From Pedobacter frigiditerrae (GTDB lineage Bacteria; Bacteroidota; Bacteroidia; Sphingobacteriales; Sphingobacteriaceae): a DNA stretch of 64,000 nucleotides. Shown piece after piece: positions 8,487 through 16,025 of this stretch. Each line of letters begins with the position of its first letter. Positions within the stretch are counted from its first letter, which is position 1. Location: assembly GCF_032678705.1 (NCBI RefSeq), contig NZ_JAVTSS010000001.1, forward strand, positions 1,550,001-1,614,000. The letters are read 5' to 3'. The notes under the pieces were generated by a model, which saw nothing but the letters and a program-made list of their open reading frames with translations, ran no database searches and was not told the origin of the DNA. The translations under genes and the position numbers were made by a program.

Positions 8487-8903
8487 TTATTTTAATAAAC
8501 TTTCAATTGCTAAACGATAGCCATCTAAACCAAAACCTGTTAAAACGCCTTTACAGTTTTTCCCTGTTAAAGAAACGTGGCGAAATTCTTCACGAGCATA
8601 GATATTAGAAATATGTACCTCTACAACAGGGGTTCTTATAGCTGCAATGGCATCAGCAATTGCTACAGAAGTATGTGTGTAACCTCCTGCATTAATGATA
8701 ATGCCATCGTAAGAAAAGCCAACTTCGTGTAATTTGTTAATCAACTCCCCTTCAACATTGCTTTGGTAATAATCAATTTCTATAATGCTGTACATTTCAC
8801 GCAGTTGCGAAATATAAGTTTCAAATCCTTCTGAGCCATATATAGAAGGTTCACGTAAACCTAAAAGATTTAAATTTGGACCGTTGATTATTTGTATTTT
8901 CAT
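8487..8903 (-). CDS. aroQ: Type II 3-dehydroquinate dehydratase
   Basis: Third step of the shikimate pathway: dehydrates 3-dehydroquinate. I place the start at the ATG at 8903 (MKIQIINGPNLNLLG), giving 138 residues, the normal size; the longer frame back to 8954 has no family match and would overlap the region before xerD. Catalytic tyrosine is in the SIYGSEGF loop, and GIIINAGGYTHTSVAI and the VEVHISNIYAREEFR block are typical of the type II enzyme. It precedes the TlpA-like gene by 2 nt and is divergent from xerD. Confidence 0.95.
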   Translation of the reverse strand: MKIQIINGPNLNLLGLREPSIYGSEGFETYISQLREMYSIIEIDYYQSNVEGELINKLHEVGFSYDGIIINAGGYTHTSVAIADAIAAIRTPVVEVHISNIYAREEFRHVSLTGKNCKGVLTGFGLDGYRLAIESLLK

Positions 8904-8921
8904 ACGTTTTAGTTTGAAATG

Positions 8922-8935
8922 TTGTAACGTTGCAA
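8922..8935. promoter_or_regulatory. Near-palindrome in the aroQ/xerD divergent gap
   Basis: TTGTAACGTTGCAA is a 14-bp palindrome apart from one mismatched pair, centred between the two divergent starts (8903 and 8963). It could be an operator or a fragment of a GTTGCAA-type tandem repeat; the sequence around it (AATGTTGTAACGTTGCAATGTT) is partly repetitive. Confidence 0.3.
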
Positions 8936-8962
8936 TGTTATAAAAAAAACTCAAGAAATTTA

Positions 8963-9862
8963 ATGAATACCCAATCTTATCTTAAAGGTTTTAAGGATTA
9001 TTTAAAATTAGAACGTTCACTTTCCAAGCATTCTATTGAAGCTTATTTAACTGATGTAGATAAATTGGTCCAATATTATTTGGCTATAGATAAAGATTTA
9101 AATCCTAATCTCGTACAATTATCAGATTTGAGGGCATTCATCACATGGCTAAATGAAATTGGAATGCAAGCCAATACGCAGGCAAGAGTAATTTCTGGTA
9201 TTAAAGCCTTTTTTAATTATTTAACGCAGGAAGAAATTATCGAAGATGACCCTACTGCATTATTAGAAGCTCCTAAACTAACTAGAAAACTTCCAGATAC
9301 TTTAAATATTCATGAGATTAATAAACTAATTGATGCCATTGATGCTTCAAAACCTGAAGGAATGCGTAATAAAGCCATAATTGAAATGCTCTATGGTTGT
9401 GGGCTTCGTGTTACGGAATTGGTAGAATTGAGGATTTCTAATATTTATGCTGATACAGAATTTATTAAGGTAATTGGAAAAGGGAATAAAGAACGTTTAG
9501 TGCCGATTGGTTCTGTCGCTTTAAAACTATTGGAAATCTATGTAAATGAAGTACGTGTCCATTTGAACATTAAACGTGGGCATGAAGATTTTATATTTTT
9601 AAATCGTTTGGGAAGTAGGTTGTCACGTATTTCGGTTTTCACATTAATCAAAGATTTAGCTGCTAAAGCGGGTATTCACAAAAGTATCAGCCCACATACT
9701 TTACGCCATTCTTTTGCTACTCATTTAATAGAAGGTGGTGCCGATTTAAGGGCAGTTCAAGAAATGCTTGGACACGCAAGCATAACCACTACAGAGATTT
9801 ATACACACTTGGATAGGGATTATTTGAGAAGTGTGATTACGCAATTTCATCCGAGGAGTTAA
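8963..9862 (+). CDS. xerD: Tyrosine recombinase XerD
   Basis: Site-specific recombinase that with XerC resolves chromosome dimers. I use the ATG at 8963 (MNTQSYLKGFKDYLKLERSL), giving 299 residues, typical for XerC/D; the frame is open upstream to 8930 without family match. N-terminal SAM-like core-binding domain about 5-90, catalytic domain about 110-290. The catalytic set is complete: R149 (CGLRVTEL), K173 (GKGNKERLVP), H245 and R248 (HTLRHSF), H271 (LGHASI) and Y280. The block LEAPKLTRKLP is XerD-like. The neighbours are housekeeping genes and there are no attachment-like sites, so this is not a phage integrase. Confidence 0.93.
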   Translation: MNTQSYLKGFKDYLKLERSLSKHSIEAYLTDVDKLVQYYLAIDKDLNPNLVQLSDLRAFITWLNEIGMQANTQARVISGIKAFFNYLTQEEIIEDDPTALLEAPKLTRKLPDTLNIHEINKLIDAIDASKPEGMRNKAIIEMLYGCGLRVTELVELRISNIYADTEFIKVIGKGNKERLVPIGSVALKLLEIYVNEVRVHLNIKRGHEDFIFLNRLGSRLSRISVFTLIKDLAAKAGIHKSISPHTLRHSFATHLIEGGADLRAVQEMLGHASITTTEIYTHLDRDYLRSVITQFHPRS

Positions 9863-9938
9863 TCCCCCTTACCCCCAAAGGGGGATTGCGAAATGTATAT
9901 TAGCGTCCTGAAAAGCCCCCTTTGGGGGTTGGGGGATT
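9861..9938. terminator. Long inverted repeat between convergent xerD and prmC
   Basis: Arm 1 (9861-9887, AATCCCCC then ACCCCCAAAGGGGGATT) and arm 2 (9913-9938, inverted) are nearly complementary over about 25 bp with a 25-nt loop. Arm 1 begins inside the xerD stop and arm 2 lies inside the last codons of prmC. It may serve as a two-way terminator. A third copy is at 29548-29570. Confidence 0.55.
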
Positions 9939-10820
9939 TGTCTTAATCATCCTATCTTTCCCTTGCATATCTTTTCTTAACTCAATGTTTTTAAAACCTT
10001 TATCTTTTAATAAATTAACCGTTTGTTCACCAAGGTATTCATTAATTTCAAAGAATAGTAATCCATTGTCTGATAAGTTTTTCAGAGCAAAATCGGCAAT
10101 TGCTTCATAAAATATTAGCGGATTTTCATTGCTTACAAACAATGCCCTATGTGGTTCATTAGCTAATACATTTTGATGCATTGATGGTTTCTCATCTTCT
10201 TTGATGTATGGAGGGTTGCTAACGATGATTGAGATGGGTAATGGAAGATGTAAAACGGAAGATGTAAGAATATCATCCTTAATAAACTCAACTTTAACAT
10301 TGTTTAAATTAGCATTTTGCTTTGCTGTTTCTATCGTATCTGCTGCAATGTCTAATGCATAAACTTTTGTGTGGGGAAGGTTTTTCTTTAGCGAAATAGC
10401 TATACAACCGCTTCCTGTGCCAATATCAAGTATAGTTGGGAGTTGATGGTTTGTAGTTTGGAGTAATGAATTGCCAACTGAAAACTGAGAACTGCAAACT
10501 GTAATAATCCATTCCACCAATTCTTCTGTTTCTGGTCTTGGAATTAATACAGATTCATCTACTTTAAAGGTTAAACCATAAAAATGAGCTTCGCCTAAAA
10601 CGTATTGAATTGGCCTTCCAGTCTTTAGTTCATTTAAAATAGTAAGAAACTTAGCAACTTTTTCATCTGTTATTTCTAATTCTTTTTTTAATAGATAATC
10701 AGCTCTGCCAAAATTTAAAAGATGTTGAAGTGTAACCAAAAACAAAGCATGACTTTCATCTTCCTGATAAATAGCGGTTAAGCTTTCATTAAAATTTTGA
10801 GCTAATTGTTTTAATTGCAT
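9900..10820 (-). CDS. prmC: Release factor glutamine methyltransferase PrmC, with repeat-derived inserts
   Basis: Methylates the GGQ glutamine of peptide chain release factors. 306 residues: N-terminal helical domain about 1-75 with GRPIQYVLGEAHFYG, then a Rossmann methyltransferase with RPETEELVEW, LDIGTGSGCIAI and the catalytic SNPPYIKE at about 201-208. It is longer than usual for three visible reasons. Residues about 107-129 are encoded by CAAACTG-type repeat DNA, residues 186-196 by a doubled ACATCTTCC, and the last 13 residues after MIK by the CCCCCAAAGGGGG repeat. All keep the frame and fall between conserved blocks, so the enzyme is probably active. Confidence 0.94.
   Translation of the reverse strand: MQLKQLAQNFNESLTAIYQEDESHALFLVTLQHLLNFGRADYLLKKELEITDEKVAKFLTILNELKTGRPIQYVLGEAHFYGLTFKVDESVLIPRPETEELVEWIITVCSSQFSVGNSLLQTTNHQLPTILDIGTGSGCIAISLKKNLPHTKVYALDIAADTIETAKQNANLNNVKVEFIKDDILTSSVLHLPLPISIIVSNPPYIKEDEKPSMHQNVLANEPHRALFVSNENPLIFYEAIADFALKNLSDNGLLFFEINEYLGEQTVNLLKDKGFKNIELRKDMQGKDRMIKTNPPTPKGGFSGR
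10243..10267. repeat. Direct repeat inside prmC
   Basis: GGAAGATGTAA occurs twice, at 10243-10253 and 10257-10267. In the prmC frame it encodes a variable stretch (SSVLHLPLP) just before the catalytic NPPY strand. Confidence 0.5.
10441..10501. repeat. CAAACTG-type repeat inside prmC
   Basis: The + strand reads as degenerate reiterations of (A)ACTG: GCCAACTGAAAACTGAGAAC, then TGCAAACTG. A related tract lies at 29602-29626. In prmC it encodes about 23 residues between LVEWII and ILDIGTG that have no counterpart in the usual family layout. Confidence 0.5.
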
Positions 10821-10891
10821 TTGCTGTAAAAATAGTGATAATCATACGAATTGAATGCGCAAATCAAAAATCTTAAATCGAAAATATAACC

Positions 10892-10899
10892 TACATTTG
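10892..10899 (+). promoter_or_regulatory. Candidate -7 box directly before ribD
   Basis: TACATTTG matches TAnnTTTG perfectly, but its last base is only 6 nt before the ribD ATG at 10905. If used, the transcript would be leaderless or nearly so. Confidence 0.4.
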
Positions 10900-10904
10900 T
10901 AGCA

Positions 10905-11951
10905 ATGACCGATGAACTTTATATGCAACGCTGCCTTGAATTGGCAAAATTAGGAATGGGAAATGTGAGCCCAAACCCTATGGTTGGTTGCGTAATTGTT
11001 CATGAAGGTCAAATAATCGGCGAAGGTTATCATCAGAAAATTGGTGAAGCCCATGCTGAAGTAAATGCCATTAATAATGTATTTTCAAACTTTGTTGAAG
11101 CAGCCCCTGCCCTTTTAAAAAATGCCACGGCCTATGTGAGTTTAGAACCTTGCGCTCATTTCGGAAAAACTCCACCTTGTGCAGATTTGCTGGTTAAACA
11201 TCAACTCAAAAAAGTTGTAATCGGCAACACAGACCCGTTTTCTGAAGTAAATGGAAAAGGGATTGAAAAGCTAAAATCAGCTGGTATTGCAGTCGAAACT
11301 GGAATTTTAGAAAAAGAATGTTCTTATCTAAATCGAAGGTTTTTTACCCGAATTAAACAGCAAAGACCATTTATAATTTTAAAATGGGCGCAAACCGCTA
11401 ACGGTTTTTTCGCACCAGCGGATGACTCTCAGCAATGGATTTCTGGACCATTGGCAAAACAATACACCCACCTGTGGAGAACTGAAGAAGATGCAATTTT
11501 AGTTGGTAAAAAAACTGCATTGGTTGATAATCCTCAGTTAACAGCTAGAAATGTTGAGGGGAAAAATCCAATCAGAATAATAATTGATAAAAATTTATCC
11601 ATTCCATCAACCCATTACATTTATAACAAGGAAGCAAAAACAATTATCTTCAACGAAGTTAAAACCGATGTTACTGATAATATCTACTTTGTGCAGATGG
11701 AAGACATGCAGTTTTATTTAGCTCAAAAATTAGCCTTTCAGTTGTATTTAATGGATATTCAATCTGTAATTATTGAAGGTGGAGCCCAAATGCTAAACCA
11801 GTTTATTGAAGCAGGTTTATGGGATGAAGCAAGAGTTTTTACAGCCAAAACAGTTTGGGAAAATGGTATTAAAGCGCCACAGTTAATTGGAAATGTAATT
11901 GAACATATGCAAATTGGCGATGATGAATTAACAATAACTCAGCATATATAA
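10905..11951 (+). CDS. ribD: Bifunctional riboflavin biosynthesis protein RibD
   Basis: Deaminates and then reduces the pyrimidine intermediate of riboflavin synthesis. 348 residues, normal size. The N-terminal cytidine-deaminase-like zinc domain has HAEVNAI and SLEPCAHFGKTPPCADLL. The C-terminal reductase (from about 150) has ILKWAQTANGFFAP, and IIEGGAQMLNQFIEAGLWDE. It starts MTDELYMQRCLELAKLGMG, like relatives. Next downstream, 3 nt on, is a DMT transporter, so these two and the YigZ gene are probably co-transcribed. No FMN riboswitch is seen upstream. Confidence 0.97.
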   Translation: MTDELYMQRCLELAKLGMGNVSPNPMVGCVIVHEGQIIGEGYHQKIGEAHAEVNAINNVFSNFVEAAPALLKNATAYVSLEPCAHFGKTPPCADLLVKHQLKKVVIGNTDPFSEVNGKGIEKLKSAGIAVETGILEKECSYLNRRFFTRIKQQRPFIILKWAQTANGFFAPADDSQQWISGPLAKQYTHLWRTEEDAILVGKKTALVDNPQLTARNVEGKNPIRIIIDKNLSIPSTHYIYNKEAKTIIFNEVKTDVTDNIYFVQMEDMQFYLAQKLAFQLYLMDIQSVIIEGGAQMLNQFIEAGLWDEARVFTAKTVWENGIKAPQLIGNVIEHMQIGDDELTITQHI

Positions 11952-11954
11952 AGA

Positions 11955-12824
11955 ATGATTTATTTAATATTAAGTATAATTTGTAGCGTTACGGTTGGTG
12001 TTCTTTTAAAATTGGCCAAACGTTATCAAATTAATATCATGCAAGCCGTAACGTGGAACTATCTATTCGCTATTGGCTTGAGTGTTTTTTTCTTTAAACC
12101 AGATTTTAGCACTATTGGTACGCATATCAGCACACCAATTTACTTTGCAATAGGCATTTTACTTCCTGTTATATTTTTGGTTCAAGGTTTTGCTGTAAGA
12201 TTAACAGGTTTGGCAAGAACAGATATTGCACAACGTTTATCCTTATTTATATCACTTTGTGCAGCTTATTTCTTATTCAATGAGCATTTTGACCGTTTAA
12301 AATATGTAGGTCTAATTTTAGGTTTTATTGCCATCATTTTCACAATGTACCGTAAATCTGGAAATCCCTCTTCTAAAAATGGTTGGTTGTATTTGCTACT
12401 TGTTTTTGTAGGTTTTGGCACCATAGATGTTTGTTTCAAATTAGTTAGTCAAATTACCGTTATCCCTTATACAACATCGCTTTTCATTATTTTCTGCATT
12501 GCTTTTATTTTATCGCTTATCTACATTTTGTATTTGGCAATAACCAAGAAAACCAAATTACAGTTGATAAATTTTATATGCGGCTGTATCCTTGGTTTAT
12601 TCAATTTTGGTAATATTCTATTTTATCTAAAAGCGCACAAAGCGATGTCAGATAATCCTTCTACTGTATTTGCAGCAATGAATATCGGGGTTATCATAGC
12701 TGGAAGTTTTATTGGAATTGTGATATTCAAAGAGCGTTTAAGCAAATGGAATTACTTCGGACTAGCCTTAGCATTAGCAGCAATAATCTTGATCACTTTA
12801 TCGAAATTACATGCTGTTCGATGA
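11955..12824 (+). CDS. EamA/DMT-family transporter
   Basis: Ten-helix inner-membrane carrier of 289 residues, made of two five-helix EamA halves (about 1-135 and 145-289). The second half ends in the family pattern AAMNIGVIIAGSFIGIVIFKERLSKW, cut here only in description. The substrate is unknown. It sits between ribD and a YigZ gene in a tight run (3-nt gap, then a 14-nt overlap), which could hint at flavin or related metabolite movement, but this is only context. Confidence 0.87.
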   Translation: MIYLILSIICSVTVGVLLKLAKRYQINIMQAVTWNYLFAIGLSVFFFKPDFSTIGTHISTPIYFAIGILLPVIFLVQGFAVRLTGLARTDIAQRLSLFISLCAAYFLFNEHFDRLKYVGLILGFIAIIFTMYRKSGNPSSKNGWLYLLLVFVGFGTIDVCFKLVSQITVIPYTTSLFIIFCIAFILSLIYILYLAITKKTKLQLINFICGCILGLFNFGNILFYLKAHKAMSDNPSTVFAAMNIGVIIAGSFIGIVIFKERLSKWNYFGLALALAAIILITLSKLHAVR

Positions 12825-13425
12825 TACTTACCAAACTATTTTAAAAACCTCCGAAGGTATTTTTAGGGATAAAGGCAGTAAGTTTATCGCCTATGCTTAT
12901 CCTTTAAAGAGTGAGACTGAAGTTAAGGAAATCATTGCTAAATTAAGGGGTGAACATACAAAAGCTAGGCATTTCTGCTGGGCTTTACGTTTAACCCCAG
13001 ATAGAAATGTATTCAAGCTAAATGATGATGGAGAACCGTCTGGCACCGCTGGTCGACCGATTTTAAACACACTACTTTCTGCAGATATCACCAATATTTT
13101 AGTTGTAGTTGTTCGCTATTTTGGCGGAACCTTATTAGGCGTTGCTGGTTTAATTAATGCTTATAAAACCGCTACGGTAGAGGCAATTAAAGAAAATAAA
13201 ATCGTTACTAAAACTGTAAATGACATTTACCAACTTAACTTTGATTATTTGGCAATGAATCAAGTCATGCGAATTGTAAAAGACGAAAACTTAGAAATTA
13301 TAAACCAAGAATTTGACACCAATTGTGTAATCAAGTTTGAAGTCCGCAAATCTAATCTCAACATTGTTTTAGGTAAATTGGAAAAGGTTGAGGGAATTGA
13401 GCTAAGGTATTTGGCGACTGTTTAG
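12811..13425 (+). CDS. YigZ/IMPACT family protein
   Basis: 204 residues, of the conserved YigZ/IMPACT family. N-terminal UPF0029 domain: GSKFIAYAYPL, the block TKARHFCWALRL, then DDGEPSGTAGRPIL and VVVRYFGGTLLGVAGLI. The C-terminal ferredoxin-like domain (about 137-204) ends in ELRYLATV. Role in bacteria is not well defined; eukaryotic IMPACT binds a translation regulator. The start overlaps the transporter by 14 nt, implying translational coupling. Confidence 0.92.
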   Translation: MLFDDTYQTILKTSEGIFRDKGSKFIAYAYPLKSETEVKEIIAKLRGEHTKARHFCWALRLTPDRNVFKLNDDGEPSGTAGRPILNTLLSADITNILVVVVRYFGGTLLGVAGLINAYKTATVEAIKENKIVTKTVNDIYQLNFDYLAMNQVMRIVKDENLEIINQEFDTNCVIKFEVRKSNLNIVLGKLEKVEGIELRYLATV

Positions 13426-13431
13426 CGGACC

Positions 13432-13629
13432 GTCATTTCGACGATAGGAGAAATCTGTTAAGCAACTCGACTTATAGATATCACCTCGCTGCGCTGCGTT
13501 CGATATGATGTTGCTAGCTAGATGAACCAACAAACTATTTTTATTAAGTTTGTTATTCCTTTCCCGTAAGCTAAAGCAAAGGGCAATGTTGAGCAAAGCG
13601 AAATCCCGATTTTTCGGGAAACAAATGAC
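13432..13629. repeat. GTCATT-bounded repeat element with internal CCCGA hairpin
   Basis: The segment begins GTCATTTCGA 7 nt after the YigZ stop and ends in AAATGAC, so its ends are inverted. Inside, TCCCGA-TTTT-TCGGGA forms a hairpin at 13604-13619. No gene is supported here; the short open frame on the minus strand is repeat sequence. Confidence 0.55.
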
Positions 13630-13644
13630 ACTAATGAACCATTT

Positions 13645-14505
13645 ATGAAATTATCAGAAGCCGATTTAATCATCAATCCAGATGGAAGTATTTATCATCT
13701 AAACCTATTACCAGAAGATATTGCTGATACAATAATCACAGTGGGGGATTTAGACCGTGTTGGAGAAATAAGTAAATACTTTGATTCAATAGAGCTTAAA
13801 AAGGGTAAAAGAGAGTTCATTACACACACAGGCTATTTGGGTAAAAAACGAATCACCGTTATTTCAACAGGTATTGGTACTGATAATATCGATATCGTTT
13901 TTAATGAATTAGATGCTTTGGTTAACATCGATTTCGAAACAAGGGAGATTAAAAAAGAACTAAAATCCTTGAATATCATTCGTGTGGGTACATCTGGGGC
14001 TGTTCAACCAGATATCCCTATGGGAACAATTCTAGCTTCTACTTATGGCTTAGGTTTTGATGCCTTGATGCATTATTACATTCAACAAATGTCTGGAGAT
14101 GAACATAGTTTATTAGATAGCATTAAATCTCACTTTTCGCATATCAAAGGGATTCATCCCTACTTAACTGCCGCAGATTCTACTTTACTGCAAACGGTAG
14201 GTAAAGACATGGAAAAAGGAATTACAGTTACAGCACCAGGATTTTATGCACCACAAGGCCGACAAGTAAGAGCTAAAAATGCAGTTCCGAATTTTATCAG
14301 TCAATTAAATAGTTTTAAAGGTGGGACAAATAGAATTACCAATTTAGAAATGGAAACAGCTGGCATTTATGCCCTAGCTAAAACACTAGGACATAAAGCA
14401 CTCTCTGTTAATGCAATTTTGGCTAGTCGTGTTAAATTTGAATTTAGCAATGATCCTAATAAAATTGTAGATAAAGCAATTCAAATGGTACTTGACAGAA
14501 TTTAA
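13645..14505 (+). CDS. Nucleoside phosphorylase
   Basis: Splits nucleosides with phosphate to base and pentose-1-phosphate (salvage). 286 residues of the PNP/UDP phosphorylase superfamily: ITVGDLDRVGEISKYF near the start, VISTGIGTDNIDIVFNEL, the phosphate-binding IIRVGTSGAVQPDIPMG, and the NLEMETAGIYALA block (about 232-244) that contacts the ribose. It lacks clear PNP-trimer features and is nearer uridine phosphorylase-like enzymes. Substrate specificity is not resolved. Confidence 0.88.
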   Translation: MKLSEADLIINPDGSIYHLNLLPEDIADTIITVGDLDRVGEISKYFDSIELKKGKREFITHTGYLGKKRITVISTGIGTDNIDIVFNELDALVNIDFETREIKKELKSLNIIRVGTSGAVQPDIPMGTILASTYGLGFDALMHYYIQQMSGDEHSLLDSIKSHFSHIKGIHPYLTAADSTLLQTVGKDMEKGITVTAPGFYAPQGRQVRAKNAVPNFISQLNSFKGGTNRITNLEMETAGIYALAKTLGHKALSVNAILASRVKFEFSNDPNKIVDKAIQMVLDRI

Positions 14506-14506
14506 T

Positions 14507-14899
14507 TTAGGCTTCTGGAATTTTCTCTACCACTAGTTCGTTTCCAGCTGTATCTAAATAAGTAACCGTCATCTCATTTAAATCTGTAACCCACTTCTCC
14601 ACCCCTGCTACTGCAGCTTGCCTACAAAAAGTTTGGTAATCGGTTTCTCCATTTTGATGAACCTTTAGAGCTTCGCGAATGCCACTTATTGATGATTCTG
14701 GTTCAATAATCAAATCTTCATAAATCGGCGGACCTTGAACTGTTTCATCACCTTCGCCAAAATAAGTAGACATACCGTTAATAACGTACACATCATTTCT
14801 GGTAACGCCCATCGCTTTAAGTTCTTGAATAAAAGCTGGAAAATCTGCGCCGCTTTTTACTTTTGATTCTGCGATATGTATTTCTTCTAGGTTAAGCAT
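14507..14899 (-). CDS. DUF1398 (YbcV-like) family protein
   Basis: 130 residues. It resembles the DUF1398/YbcV family: the block AESKVKSGADFPAFIQELKA near the start and the later ALKVHQNGETDYQTFCRQAA region. Function is unknown. It begins 11 nt after the galM stop, and is convergent with the phosphorylase (1-nt spacer). It therefore probably rides on the galM transcript. Confidence 0.75.
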   Translation of the reverse strand: MLNLEEIHIAESKVKSGADFPAFIQELKAMGVTRNDVYVINGMSTYFGEGDETVQGPPIYEDLIIEPESSISGIREALKVHQNGETDYQTFCRQAAVAGVEKWVTDLNEMTVTYLDTAGNELVVEKIPEA

Positions 14900-14910
14900 A
14901 ATTTCTAAAT

Positions 14911-15957
14911 TTATTGACTTACAACTTTGTAAATCGTGGTTTGGCTGTACACCTCATCAGGTTGTAAAACCGTGCTAGGAAAATCAGGAATGTTAATGCC
15001 ATTTGGATGATGTTGCGTTTCTACACAAAAAGCATCAAATTCATTATAATCCACACCTCCTTTTCCATTTTTTACCCCTAAATATTTAGAGGTGTATAAA
15101 TGGGCAACAGGTTCTGTACTATACACTAACAAAGTTAAGCCACTATTGGTTTCAGTAGTTTTACTAGCTAATGTCAAGCTTCCATATTCTTTATCTAAAA
15201 CATAGGTTTGATCGTAACCTAACTTTTCATCCCAACCATCACCAATGGCTTTGCCTTTTCTAAAATCGTGATGCGTTCCTTCCACAGGCAATAGTTTTCC
15301 TGTTACCACACTGTTAGAATCTTGTTCCAGCCAGTATGAGACATTCATCTGATGAATATGATTTTTTATGTTTCCACCAGTTGGTGATAGGTTAAAATAG
15401 CTATGATGAGTTAAATTTACGGCTGTAGCTTCATCGGTATCTCCAGAATACGTTAAAATTAATTCATCATTATTGGTTAACTCAAAACTTAATTGAATCG
15501 CTAAATCGCCAGGAAAATTCTCTTCGCCATCAAGGCTGAAATATTGAAAAGTAACCTTTGCATGAGGTTCTTCAGCAATGTCGATTATGTCCCAAACTTT
15601 TTTGTCAAACCCTTCTACCCCACCGTGCAAACAATCATCACCATTGGTTTGAGCTAGTTGATATTCAACTCCATCTATTTCAAATTTCCCACCTTTAATT
15701 CTATTGGCATAACGACCAATAATAGCTCCCAAATATGGGTAATTTTTTAAGTAATCTGGGTTAATATATCCTTCAAATTCATCAAATCCTAAAACGATAT
15801 CTTGTTTATCGCCCTTGGCATTTGTAACTATAAATTTGTTGATGATGGTACCATAATTGAAAATCTTTACCAAACTGCCTTTGTCATTGGTTAATTCGAC
15901 CGCAATTACTTCTTTTTTATCAATAAAAATGCCTGTATTTATTTGCTTTACTTTCAT
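14911..15957 (-). CDS. galM: Aldose 1-epimerase (galactose mutarotase)
   Basis: Interconverts alpha and beta anomers of galactose to feed galactokinase. 348 residues, cytoplasmic (no signal peptide), with the family's GAIIGRYANRIKGGKFEIDG, NGDDCLHGG, the catalytic His block NLTHHSYFNL, and the catalytic Glu in FCVETQHHPNG. Divergent from galK with 68 bp between starts, so the two steps of the Leloir pathway are probably controlled together. No galT or galE is in the window. Confidence 0.96.
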   Translation of the reverse strand: MKVKQINTGIFIDKKEVIAVELTNDKGSLVKIFNYGTIINKFIVTNAKGDKQDIVLGFDEFEGYINPDYLKNYPYLGAIIGRYANRIKGGKFEIDGVEYQLAQTNGDDCLHGGVEGFDKKVWDIIDIAEEPHAKVTFQYFSLDGEENFPGDLAIQLSFELTNNDELILTYSGDTDEATAVNLTHHSYFNLSPTGGNIKNHIHQMNVSYWLEQDSNSVVTGKLLPVEGTHHDFRKGKAIGDGWDEKLGYDQTYVLDKEYGSLTLASKTTETNSGLTLLVYSTEPVAHLYTSKYLGVKNGKGGVDYNEFDAFCVETQHHPNGINIPDFPSTVLQPDEVYSQTTIYKVVSQ

Positions 15958-16025
15958 AAATTGTATCTTAGCTTGCTGGCTAAATTACAATTTAAACTCA
16001 GAAATATTCCAGTAAAATATTTTTT
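15958..16025. promoter_or_regulatory. galM/galK divergent promoter region
   Basis: The 68-bp gap must hold both promoters. TATCTTAG (+ strand) and TAATTTAG (minus strand, about 15975-15990) each differ from TAnnTTTG by one base. No obvious operator is visible. Confidence 0.35.

Noticed and set aside
8963..9862. xerD as the integrase of a mobile element
   Set aside because: No attachment repeats, tRNA or cargo genes; flanked by aroQ and prmC, as in a chromosomal housekeeping setting.
10821..10904. An FMN riboswitch before ribD
   Set aside because: The 84-bp gap is too short and lacks the RFN-type conserved blocks.
13402..13596. Minus-strand open frame of 64 codons after the YigZ gene
   Set aside because: It covers the GTCATT element and the 3' end of another gene; no start context or homology.
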